A DNA stretch of 64,000 nt from Viscum album (Eukaryota > Streptophyta > Magnoliopsida > Santalales > Viscaceae): the NCBI GenBank assembly GCA_963277665.1, contig OY728143.1, positions 231,871,591-231,935,590 of the forward strand, read 5' to 3'. The notes under the pieces were generated by a model. That model had not been told where the DNA came from. It did no database searches and saw nothing but the letters and a program-made list of their open reading frames with translations. Each line of letters begins with the position of its first letter. Position 1 is the first letter of the stretch. This document shows, piece by piece, positions 47,065 through 59,683 of the stretch. The translations under genes were made by a program, and so were the position numbers.

Positions 47065-47985
47065 TATAATGTCTTAAAACAATGCGTATATATATATATA
47101 TATGATATTTATATTTTACCCCAAAATTTGACTGTATCAAAAAATTATGAAATATTCACTATTGGATTATTTCGATGACCTGAATGAAAAATTAATAATA
47201 ATTTTATCTAAATAATTTTCAAAATATGTGAATTTTCATTTTTAAAATAAAAACTATCATTTATTGAATGTTGAGTGGTTTTGATAAGAACTGTTTTTAA
47301 ACGTTAATAAAAATTACTTTTGACCTCATAAAAAATAATATTATCATTTATATTTAATAAAATTAATTTAATAATAATATTTTTGAGAACATTATTTTTT
47401 AAAAAATTAAATTAATTCACTAAAAATAGATTTCATATTTGAATTAGAATATTAACCAAAAATACAATTTATTCTTGGAAAATGATTTACAAAGTAATAA
47501 TAACTGAATTAAAGAATATTCATTACTCTAAAAAAATGTACATAATCATTATTCTAGGGTCTTATTAAATTTCCCTTTATTAGACCATAATATTCCCTAA
47601 AAGTATGTTGTGAAATGGCGGAAAATTAATGGGTAGGTTCAATGATTATGGTTTGGGTCATGAACTCGATGAGCTTAAACTTCTCCCATAAACGGGTTTT
47701 CCCATGATTAAGTTGATAGATCTCATCTTGGGATTGGTCTTGAGAAAAAAACAGAAACTCTATCTCCCTCCGATTCTCTGATAAATGGGATTCATAGGGA
47801 ACTATCCTACTAGTTGAGGCCATTAACTCCTTTAACCATGTCAATTTTTTTTAAAAACCAATATTTATACTATTAATCATATCAATGTAAAAAGGATATA
47901 TTATAAACAACAATGATAATTAATGTTCATTTAAATCCAATTTGATAAAATAATATAAGTTATCATTTATTATATAACCAAAACA
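47065..47985 (+). repeat. Decayed LTR (U3-like) fragment right of element B
   Basis: Stretches such as AAAAATAGATTTCATATTTG (about 47425) match B's U3 (AAAAATGGATTACATATTTG), and GAGTGGTTTTGATAA and CTAGGGTCTTATTAA also align loosely. This suggests B inserted in an older LTR of its own family in the same orientation. A (TA)n tract lies at 47085-47103. A minus-strand frame at 47626-47844 (72 codons) is unassigned. Confidence 0.45.
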
Positions 47986-49073
47986 CATTTAATTAAAATA
48001 AAATAAATTTTGTTCATAAATTTTTTGGTCGTTAGAGTAGATTTAATATTAGGACATACCAAGACACCTAATGATATCATGCAATTTCATTTCAACAATA
48101 GAAAATTTCACCCTTGATCATATGGGATTAATATATATTGTTGAGTTATATGGTTTCATGTAGTGCACCATTCTATTATATTTGATGAAAATACAAGGAT
48201 CAAAACAATGTTCTATATTTTTTTAATGATATGAATATAGGGTTGTATTAAAATAGTACCTATCATCCTTAGGATTATTTGTAGTCCAAGAAAATTATTC
48301 AAACCATAGAGGATATTCTATCATCATATTATATATATTTCAAATGTTGTTGGGATAAAAAACATCCTCTTGTCAAATTCAATTATAAATATAGATTAAA
48401 CTTTAGTATTTAGATGGAACTTATGATGCTCTCTATGAAAATAAGTAGAAATTATTAAAATAATTAGTTGATTATGGAAATAAAATTTTTTGGGACCTAA
48501 GATAAACAAATAAATCAATAAGAATTCTATTTCTATTATGGAACACACCACAGAATCTAAATGTTGAGAGAATATTTGTGTTAAAAAAATATAGAGATAT
48601 CTTAATTTTAATGTTAGTGTGGTGTTATTATAGTTAATTTATAGTTGGATAAATGTTTTTGGCTTCTTAAAACCTAGAATGATGAGACCTTGGTATATTG
48701 GCTGATTTGAGATTCATGATCAAGTAGGGATGGTAAATTATCGCTTGACTTCCACTAGAACACACCCATGTTCATTATGTGTTATATATAACAATTTTTT
48801 GAATGTTTATACCTAAACATTCATCTATACACAAGATATTGTTTTTTTACATTGGATCGTGATTTTTAAAATTAAAAACAAGAAATTTAGATAATGGATT
48901 TTAGAGTTAATGTTCTACTAAACAAGACTAATCACTTTGTTAATATTTTTCAGGGGAATATGAAATTTCATGATGAAACATATGAATTTAATGATTCAAA
49001 AAAGAACAAGTACACTATTTTTTCTTTAGAGTTATTGAATTTATATGGTAGAACATATTTTAATGGGGTACTA
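47986..49073 (+). pseudogene. Integrase and chromodomain-like tail relic of element G
   Basis: Across frames the plus strand shows H-x-V-x-x-SIIFDENTRIK (about 48156-48205; family motif around the second catalytic aspartate), then a KKIIQTIEDIL-like stretch (about 48287-48320) and YLDGTYDALYEN (about 48405-48440). A PWYIG-x-FEIHDQVG stretch follows near 48690. The open frame 48894-49088 begins MDFRVNVLLNKTNHFVN and aligns with the chromodomain-like tail of B. It is older and more decayed than B. An LTR start follows directly. Confidence 0.7.
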
Positions 49074-50500
49074 TATAACACCCTGTGATTCTATATGTTT
49101 TCCATTGAAAGAAATTTTATGTATTGGATAAATTTTGTTACATGTAACAATGATTATAAAAGAACCTTGACATATTATGGATTTATAACCTATGTATTGG
49201 ATTAGGTGGTATGAATAGGATTAAACAAGTATATATATATATATATATTATAATTTAAATTTAGTTATTATCCCATATTATATAAAATAATTTCATGTTT
49301 AAAAGACTATTATATGAAAAGTATTTTTCCTATCCTTATGAATATGAATATAAAATACATATTTATCCCTTTTAAAAATTTAATTTAATGAGATTTTATT
49401 ATCATTAAGAATATTAATTCATACATTATTTATTTAATTCTTTTTATATATGACAAAATAATTTGATTGTAAATAAAATTATTTTCAAGAACAATACTAT
49501 TGAAATGAATATTTTTTATCGTATTATATTAATTAATTAACTAATAATAAATAATGATAAATAAATATGTACATTATATTTTCCATAATAAATTTTAGCA
49601 TTCAGAAAATAGTATTTAAAAGGAATGGATTAATAAAAGTAACATTTTATGATTAAAATTCATTTTTTCTAAAAACAATTTTCGTAGCATTTTATACAAT
49701 TAATTTGATATAATTTTATTCAAAATATAGAAAATTAATTTTAAAAAATGGTTTAATTTTCTTAAATTTTCTTTTCAAAATTTTTATATGAGAAAACATT
49801 AATTATTGGTCATAATTATTAGTGAAAAGTTAATATTTTTTAACCATGGTTAGGTTAAAAACATTTAAAAAAGGGGGGTTAAACTTTGAGATATGGTGAA
49901 TATGCCAAATTAAAATAAGTCAATCATTTTTAATGAATTTATATAACCGTATTTTCTATTTCCTTTGAATTTATTTTCATTTTTATGACATTAATGAGAA
50001 TGTGAGTTTATATTATTTAGATATTTAATTAATTCTATGTGTGTTGCTTCCCTCACTAATAAAATGAAACCAATTATCCTCCATTATTTAAAAATTTTAT
50101 TCCCTATATGTCAATAAATACATAAAAAACAATCATAGGTTACTTACCATCATACTTGAGGACTTAGTATTTCATTATGATCATTCTATGATGATTTAAT
50201 GTGTAAACTAAAGGCTTTATCTCAATGAAGTGGTAATGGTCATAAAAAACTATTAAAAAAATTATTTTATTCTTATAATAAACATTTTTCGATTATATTT
50301 ATACTGACATAATGACAATGTTATCATCAATATACTGAGTTTTTCTTTTGATTATGGGAAAAAAATTCAACCACCTTTTCAAAAAATATTAATGAATTAA
50401 TCGCTCAAGAATATGTGTGGACTACTGCCTACACATAGCGATATGATTAGTATTTCATCACCACATCACAATGATGTATATAATGAAGGATTATTTAAAT
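49074..50500 (+). repeat. 3' LTR of element G (right end not resolved)
   Basis: Starts TATAACACCC (decayed TGTAACACCC) behind the integrase relic. A CCATGGTTAGGTTAAAAAC stretch near 49844 matches B's U3 CCATGGTTAAGGG region. One shared LTR module lies at 50401-50445. A (TA)n tract is at 49230-49249. The LTR should be over 3 kb, so it probably runs into the following unassigned stretch. Confidence 0.6.
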
Positions 50501-52544
50501 ATATGTGATATTTTTTATATAAATACTAATCATGAACGCTATAATATTTTTCATCATTATTTCTATATTTTAATTAGAAAAATTGTAATAGTGTTAATTT
50601 TTAGATATGATTTACAAAATACTTGAAACATGTAATTTATTTTTATCAATAATTTTATTGATGATTAAGAATATAAAAACCCCTTACATGTGTTTCTTGA
50701 TTTGAAAAAAAACACTTATTTTACATATATGAATTTGGTATCAAAAAAATTACCCAATATTAGCTATCCAAAAAATATTATATAAAATATAAATGATTTG
50801 GTGACATACATACCCCAGAACCATTTATTTTTATATTTTTATAGAAGTTTAAAAAGATCTTACAAAATTATACCCATGTATTTAAGTTATCATTTTCTTA
50901 TAATACTCATTTTTAATCAATTTTTCCAATAATTCAAAAAACATTCTCACAAATGAAATACTTATTAACATCATTCAATTGAAACGATTCATTTTAACAT
51001 CATAAAATGGAAGAAAATGATGGATTATCTCAATTAAATTGAATATATAAACATAGTCATTAGAAAATTAGTTTCATCATGGAGAAAAAGATAAGTATTA
51101 AGGTATGATAAAATAATCATAGTGAATGAGCAGAACATATGATATTTTATACAAATATATTGTGGATCATATTTCATTATACATATAATAATTATTTATG
51201 ATAGGTCCATAATCATGTTAGTAAAAAATCCTATGAAATGTTATATCATTGTTGATCATATAAAAATTTAAAACTCATAGAAAGAATTAAGAAGAACTAT
51301 TGGTATTTTGGAACATTATCTTCATAACCCAAATTTTTTCATACTAAAGGTAACTACAACCAAATTATATCCATATGAGAAACCTCAAATATTAACTCCA
51401 TACTTATTATCTATATAAGAAAAAAAATATCCTTATAAATTAGTGATCTATATCGAAATATCCTACTGGATAATCTATATATGGATTACCTAGCATATAA
51501 GTTGCATCAAGATCAACCTTCTTATAAATTTTATCGGGCCAACCTATCATCATAAATAATTTATATTTACCATACATTTATAAATGACATGAAATATTCC
51601 AGTTTCAATAAAAATAGTTTTACAATTTATTTCTTTCCTTTATTACATGATTTACCCAAGGAAAAGAAACGAGATTATTGATAACATATTTAATGAAATG
51701 ACAGTAAGCCATATTGAGAGGGAATGTATATTATATAAGAATATCATAATAGAAGTGAAGTAGATGAAGCATTAAATAATTATGACATAGAAGAAATTTA
51801 ATTTAAAATAATTTATAAAATATTTTATTGGGAATAAGGGAGAATAACATTTTCAATTGGTAACTTTAAAAACAATTAATAAAAAAAATATTGAAAAATG
51901 GTTTCTATTTTGAAATAAAAACTAATAAATTTAAAGTGAAAGTAAATGAAAATATTGATAATGTATTTGGGAATATATATTCATTTAATAAATTTTAAAA
52001 ATAAGCATTCACTACAAACTTTTGTAAAGAGAGTATAAAGTGACTAGTGTTTAAAACATTAAGAAATATATTTTTTTAAACTATTTAATATGAGGTAAAA
52101 TATAATCGAGGTTATCTTAACGAAATTATTTAGCCTTGAAAAATATGTATCTTGAAATAAGATAAATAATATTGATGAATATTTTGGTGATTTTTTTGAA
52201 CACCATAAGGAAATCATCTTTATATAAAAACCATTTACAACCATTCAAATTCAAAAACCCATTGAATGTAAGAAAATAATAACAAACATAAAATACTATG
52301 ATTATAATAAGATTAATGATATGATATTTTAATAATTAGAATATAAATCATATTAATGAGTTTTGGTGCATCAATCGAAATATATCTCAAAGAAGGTTGT
52401 TTGATACAAGAAACCCTTATAACTCGGTTAATTCTTGAATCAAAACCCATTTAAGGGACAATCATTATAAGATATTTTAAAATTAATTATTTTAATTAAT
52501 TAATATATGAAGATAAGTTCATTTGTTAATTATTATACCATATA
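50501..52544. other. Unassigned AT-rich stretch between G and H
   Basis: I see no open frame over 65 codons with a recognisable domain, no LTR edge and no tandem repeat. It probably holds the rest of the G LTR and decayed interior of H. Confidence 0.35.
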
Positions 52545-54582
52545 TAGTAAAAAAAGTTGTGTAACACTAATTAAGTTGCAATCAATTGAAATTTAAACAA
52601 TAAAAACCATGGAAAAGTTTCTAACAATTGAATAAAAATATCTAGAGTGACATATGGTAAAAAGGAAGATTGAATACCTAGATCAATGTGTAATTAATAA
52701 TATAATATCCCGATATGTATAATATACATATTAATAAATGAAATAGATAAATAATGCATAAATTTAATCTTAGAAATAACATTGAGATGAATAATGCTAA
52801 TAATGATCATATCATTGAAGATATAATTAATATATAAACTAATAATGTGTAAAAATAGTAAATAAAATAAAATAGGTGGAAATAAAATTTAATACAATAA
52901 AATATCATTTCACACAACTATTTTGGATTAACATAGTAAATAGAATATAAGTATAACCCAATACATGTAAATTGAGTTAAAAATCCAATAACAATTTTGG
53001 GACATTAATGTCAAAACCCCATTTGGAAATAAAAGAAATTATAAAAAAATTATTTATAAATTATACATTATATAACTTAAAAAATTTATTTATTTAAACC
53101 TTATAAAACAATTAATGTCTGTAACAATAAAACTATCCTTGATGAAGGGAAATTGAGATGAAATCTCTCACCTTTAGTCCCTACTTGCAATGTATGTTGT
53201 TTAACATTGGTCTACTAAAATTTTATTAATATTTTCATTTTTCTGAACATTTTAGAGTTCAATTTAAAAATCATTAATCTATTTAGTTCGTTTATTTTAG
53301 TGAAATATTTATCTAATTAATTGGTAAAGTTTGTGTCATGTGTTTGTTGGAAATTTTGTTCATAGTAACAAAATGATTTTAGTATGTTGATTGTGGTCAA
53401 CAAGGAAATTGTTATATGATATCTATAATATTAATCATGGAATATTTAATATATTTATATAGTAAAAAAATATTTCATCTTTTCATGAATTATGTAAATT
53501 AAAAATTAATCATATCACTTTAGAAAGGACGTAATCCACACATACGCAGGAAATACATTATCGTTTTCTTACAAATAGACGGTCATGAAAACAGAAATTT
53601 TATTATCAGTCTATAATGGAAAATATGTAGATTATATCACCCCCAAAAATATATATTAAACACATATTTATAAATATACATGAAAGGCGGTGAAGTAAAA
53701 TAAAACCCATCACTACATGGAGGTTGTAGTCCACACGTATACATGAATGATGATTTTATTCCCAAATAGATAGAAAAGTTGATGAAAAAGGGTTATACTA
53801 TAGAGATAATAACATTTAAGAATATCTAAGATACATATTTCATTACATAATCATGGTTCAATCTAAATTTAAGATCATAGGAGGATAAGAAATATTGAAA
53901 TAGGTGTGTTAGGATTTATACCTTCTCCTCAGATAACCTCTTTGGATTACACATTAAACATACTACAATTAGTATTTTGGTGATATTTAGAATACTAGGT
54001 TGTGTTAATTGAGATTTTAGAGTTATTTGGATAGATAATGGCTGAAATATAGTGATGAAAAAAATGTTATGAATATAGCATAGGAGGTGTGATTTTTTAT
54101 ATAAGAGGAGGGGAACCTTTAATATTTCTTATTATCTTAAATTTATATAAATTAATTTCATGTTCATATGAAAAAATTATACTATGAAATATTGGATGAG
54201 TGTGGGTATAAATAATCTCATCCAATAAAATGTACACATGTCTTGGGGGTGTTCTAATCCTTATCTCTTAGTTTCAACCCCTATCCCTTTCAAAAAAAAT
54301 CTACGATATCAATTTTATTTACTCATTAGGGCCCATTAATGTGACGATAAAAGAAAAAGTAATCAATAAAAGGAATTTTTTGATATTGTTGAAAATATCC
54401 CATTCACATGTCTATATAATTTTTATGAATTTGAAAACATTAATTAAAATATTACTTAACATAATATACCGTTAAATTAGTTTTATGTACTATTCATATA
54501 GTTTCAATTGAATGAAATCAAGATATTAGTGTAATTTGAATATAGAATTTTAAAACATAAATTTTCGTTCCAAACATATGGA
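52545..54582 (-). repeat. LTR H, left part (minus strand)
   Basis: Aligns with the LTR of F in the same orientation: TTGAGATGAAATCTCTCACC (about 53154) matches TTGAGATGGAGTCTTTCA at 6776, and two shared modules lie near 53508-53550 and 53708-53745, 200 bp apart. A minus-strand TATA box (TTATATAAAA, about 54095-54106) sits in a CCTCCTCTTATATAA context like the TATA of B. The left edge is uncertain within 20 bp; a weak tRNA-Met-like TGGTATAATA on the minus strand lies at 52531-52540. Confidence 0.6.
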
Positions 54583-57500
54583 TGTTAGACCACAAAAATA
54601 GTTAATTTTATTTATTTTATTTTAATTAAAAGCAAGGGGTTTTATATTTTTCGTTGAGGTCTAGGATGACTTTTCGGTGATAATTTTTGAGTTTTGGAGG
54701 TTACAAGAATTTTTTGGACATGTGAATGGGTAGTGTGGATGGTTTGGGGAAAAATATTGCATATAATTAAAGCATGTGGTGTTTATAGTTAATTTTTTAT
54801 TCTATGGTATGGACATAGTTTTTCCAATATCGTTTATTTTAAAGGTGAAACTATGCGGACTAATGGTGATGTCTAAGGTAATGTTCATGGATTGAAAATG
54901 GTTTTTAGAAACTATGTGGAACGAAGGAGAGGTGATATATTATTTTTATTGAAAATATTTTTATGGTTGGAACATGTTTTCCCATACCATGTGGCCATCT
55001 AATTTGGGTTTCCTCTATTTCATGTAAGGTTTTAACATTTGGCATACAATTTTTCAAATAGTTCTACTGAACCATGTGACTTACCCATATTCATAAAAAT
55101 ACGAGTTTCCATGTTTTACCCTACCATAATTAAATGAAAATATATTTTTTTAATACTTGATCTATTCTAGGTTCACTGTGACGATGCCAAATACCTCCTC
55201 CCTTAGCTCCGTATGAATCATTAATGATTCTCTGTCAAATATAGTTACATTTCTCATGATTTTTTTTTCAATTTCCCCCTCATCTTCCCTCCAACTATTG
55301 GTGTCATGGTTCTGCTTAGATCAAATCCCTTTTGGATGACCCTTAGGGGTAGAGGGATGATGTTATATTTTGTTTTGTTTGGATTTAGGGTGTTCGGTTT
55401 TCTTATGGGAGTTTTTTTATCCTTCTTCCTGAATTTAATCTCATTCACACATCATTGATGTATGTGTTTACTTCCATTTTAATTATACAACATAAAATTT
55501 ATTTCTTGAGATTAATCGACTAATTAATAAATGTGTTAACAAAGTTTTTTATTGTCCTTGTGGATCTTATATGGTGTTATAATTATGGTAATTTTGTGAA
55601 AATTGATTTTCAATGGGTTTTCCATAGTAACACATATATATATGCCAATAATTTAAAGATAAAATTATATTTGTCCTTTGAAAATAAATTTTGGTATTTT
55701 ATATTGTGTTCAGCCTTATTTGAGCCTTAGTGGATAGGTGACGTGTGAAATTGAGCTTTGTGCACAGGTTGTTGTTCATTTTTATGTTTTCATGATAATG
55801 TGTGGATCCTTATGTTTGGTTGTAATGTTTCATATGATAAATTAAATTATATCCCTGGGTATTTTTATTGGTCACCATATTCATACCTTTATATGCTGGA
55901 TATACATATGTACACGGGGTGCAGATATGGATAGAAACACACACATAAAAATTTTATTCCTACAAAATTTACAAAATCAACCTATATTTAAAAACATAAT
56001 TATTCCACTTTTCATTCTTATCTCACTCTATCTCCAAAATAGTTTTTATAAAAACACATAGTTTGTTTTAAAAGATTTTTTGTTTCAAAATGATTTCGAC
56101 TGAGGTCTTCTAATATGTTTTAAAAAAGATGGCTTGTTTGGCACCTTGAGATGTAAATTGGTATCTAAATTATATAAAATACCTATTTGGAATATTTAGA
56201 GAATGAACTATGTTTTTCCCTCAGGTTTGGTAATGACATTGAGATGAATGGTATATTCAATGTAAAAGGCATGGATTTTTTAACAATCAGGCCCCACTGG
56301 AACTTTTTGATATTTTTGAAATTATTTTTAAAAAACATATTTTGTGTCAATCTAGTTGGAACCATTCAACTGTTCTATGTACGATGGGAACCCCTATGTT
56401 AGTCCATACATTGAGAGGGAATTTTCATTGATATTTTCATGTATTGGGAATGAAAATCACAGTGGAATATGTGAGTAATGTTTAATGCCAATGTTGTTAT
56501 GAACTACTCATTCTTCTTCATAATTCAATCATGGGATTCACAAAAAATTCTTAGAGTGTCTTTTGATGATTGATTTATATTAAAAATTATATTAATTAGA
56601 ACCCAATATATTGTGGATAGTCTAGTGGGCTATAACACTAGTAATTTTTGTTTAGAGTAGCTAGGTTGGTTTTGACTATAGAGGTGAACCATATGTTGAA
56701 TGGTAATAGGGATGTATAGTAAGCTCCCATGATTACATATATGAATGATCATATTTATTTCTATGAAATTATTTGTACTTATTTATTTATTATTTTACTT
56801 CATGTATTTGTACTCTTTCCATTATTTCTAGAAATTCCCTAATGGTTGTGTTGAGATTGAATTTTATGTTATCCCACATGTTTTTCAACATGTTTTTTCA
56901 ATTGTATTTTGATTTTGAATTTTTTTTAAAAATGGAAAGATGTGTTGGAAGCTACATTAAAAAAAACCTTATTTTTTATCTATATATTCAAAGTAGAGTT
57001 TATGGAATGTTTTGGGAAATTAAAATTATTGGTTATGTGGTGCTTTACTACTGAGTTGTTTTTTTTTACACCTACTTATGACACTATATGTTGGTAAAAT
57101 TGAGAAGATTTTAAATATCATCATTTTTGCTTATCATGTGTAGAGGTATAGTTTCCTGAATGGTGGTGAAAATTAGGTAATATTGTGATAATGTTGGTTC
57201 CAGTTTGGGTTCATGATTGTTTTTTAGTTTTCAATTGTTTCTAAAGAAGATGTATTTCGATATATTTATGTTTATATTCAAATTAGTGATTTCTAGATTC
57301 TTTATTTTAGTTTAACTACTCTGTTTATACTCTTTTATATTATTTTATAATGGGATAAATCATACACATAAGATTATCATTGATGTAGAGAACCAGTTCC
57401 TAGCCTATGTTGATCGGGAATGCCTCTCAGGCCTTGTTATGTACCAACTAGAGTGACCTGTTAGGGGTTGAAATGGGTTGGTTAATGAAATAATCATACC
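54583..57500 (+). repeat. 5' LTR of element I
   Basis: Matches the right LTR at many points, including ATTCACACATCATTGATGTA (55443-55462 and 60532-60551) and a GCCTCTCAGGCCTTGTTATG segment near 57421 that recurs near 62535. The flanking bases at its left are ATGGA. Confidence 0.65.
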
Positions 57501-59683
57501 AAATCCATTCCATGTTTTTAAGTTTTCAGGTAGATAATATATTTTATTTTTGGAACTCAAGAGTTTGAGTTGGGAAGAGGATTTCAAACTCGTAATCATT
57601 CTGATCCATGAGTTACCATGGGTACTATATGACTAGAGTATTTTTTTTGTTTTTGATTTCTATTTTGTTTGTAAGGTCTGGGGGAATCACAATGGAAGTG
57701 AAGAAATGTTATATGATTAGCTTACAAGAATTATCAAATCATATGGAGCACTTTTAAATTCTTGAACACCCTTCTAGTGTTTTGTGATTGTTCAATGCAT
57801 GTTATGCTAAACTACAAGTCTAGGTTATGCTTGGCCAGTGTTTACATTTTTAAGAGACTCATGGTGAGTTATGTTTTGTGTAATTTCAATCAGTTTGAGT
57901 GGATATTGAATGAAAATTGGTGTTAGGAAAAAAGTTTTCCAGTAATTAAAATTATTCTAGAACTTTTCCTTGTTTGAAAAGATGGTTGAGTATTTGGAAA
58001 GTGTCCTTTGTGGAAAATGGTTTTGAATTTGGAGAAGAAATTTTCTATTTTTTAAGCGGAATTTGGTTTTGTTTTTTATGTTCATATTTATGAGTTACGT
58101 CTTTCAAATTGGAATGTCCATTTTTGATGAATTTTGATATTTAGATTGATGTTGATTCAGGTTTTTTTATTTGATATAGATTATATCTCCCATTAATATC
58201 CCAAGTGTTTCTGGTGTGTCTCTTCAAGAATTTTCCACTACCCAGACTCCCAATGTGGTTGGTGAGTTAATATATACTTATATTATGCCCATATTTAGGG
58301 TTGGTCCAGGTAAATTAGAGGCTAAAAAGTGGGTTCAATAAGTTGAAGGTGTTTGAAGGTATTTGGGAACTCCAAAATATTTGGGGGTGTGAGCTATTAT
58401 GGGTTTTTTGAGGGTCTGGGTTTGGATTGGTGGAACGCGAGCATCCCATCAACATGAAAAGTTAGAATTTGTTGGTATGTATTCATTAAAACTCTTATCC
58501 AATGGTTTATACATGATAAGGTGAAGGTGAGGGAACTGTAATAACTATTGGGTGAATAGAAATTTCAATGGATGAAGTAGGCCTATTCAGATAATTCCAA
58601 TGATTTGTTTTCTATTACCTAGAGAAAGAACTAAAGGATCATTTAAATGATCATATTTTTTTATGGGGTATTCATTTGGATATTAAGGTGTGAGTCATCT
58701 CCAAAAAGGAAATTCAATTTAGGGATCAAGTGGATGATTTTTTTATTCTACTGAGTTTCTAGAGTAATGTCTGTAGCAATTTGGTATCTAGTTCCACCTG
58801 TTCCTCGTGAAGGATCCCCATTTGGGGAAAAGTGAACCATAGAGGGAACCCATTTCTGAGAACTATCATCTTCTGGTTTCTACTTCTCATTCGACAATCC
58901 AATAACTCATGTGATTATAGTGTGGTCATTTTAGGCATTCGAATACACCTTGATGTCATTATTCAATGGTCTATATGTAATATTTTCATTTGGGTTGTTT
59001 AGAGAAGTTCTTCATGTAAAATTTTTAGAAATTAGTTTCATGAAATGTGGACGTCAACTCATTATAATTGAGAAGAAGAGGATTTAAAGTGACAAGCCCC
59101 TAGTCCTTGAGTGAAATTCATCATGAAATCTGGAAGGGTTAGGTGTAGTGTTGTTGGACCATATTATCCACAGATGTGGTAGTGGGGATGGTTTAAGTAT
59201 CCTTTTTATAGTTTTCTTTTTATTGGGGTGTTCATTTCGTTGTGAAGGGACTGGTGGCCCCTTTTATTATAATTTTTAAATGTTTCTTTTTTATGATAAT
59301 CATATTGTTATCTTATGTATATTGGTATTAAATTTTTGGTTTTCTTTATTTGGGAAATTTTAATGTCATTTTGAAATGTTTAATCATGGTTAGGATAAAT
59401 ATTTGGATTCAACTTCATTCATTGGGTCTCCTATATGTTGGTATTTCCAGTGGTGGTAACATCACAAGAATCAGTTTCCAAATTGTACAAGTGTACCTCT
59501 CTTTTTTCCTAATGGTTTCTTTGTTGTGTGTTTTCCTAGGGTTTTTGCGGGTATCACTTTTGGAGTGGAAAAAGGAACACAGATGATTATCATTTCATTT
59601 TATGTTGTTTAGTTTTTAGTTTTATTTTTTTCATTATTAGTATGGGTGAATTTATTGGGGAAGAATTTTTTTGGTGGGGATAA
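57501..59683 (+). pseudogene. gag-like interior of element I
   Basis: Near 58310-58440 the plus strand reads, across frames, an EAKKWVQ-x-VEGVF-like stretch followed by L-G-T-P-K-Y-L-G and a W-rich part. This resembles the gag domain start of C (AAEDWLEAVVSVFRLVGTP). Stops are frequent. I see no zinc knuckle, no catalytic motif and no clear tRNA primer site; TGGGTACTATATGACTAGAG near 57609 is a weak candidate. The interior is too short to have held pol. Confidence 0.45.
59665..59683 (+). other. Polypurine tract of element I
   Basis: TTTGGTGGGGATAA directly before TGTCAAACC. Confidence 0.5.

Noticed and set aside
47626..47844. 72-codon minus-strand frame with a weak look of a reverse transcriptase start (REIEF-like)
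   Set aside because: The similarity is a few residues only, the strand is opposite to the surrounding LTR and integrase relics, and no further reverse transcriptase motif follows.
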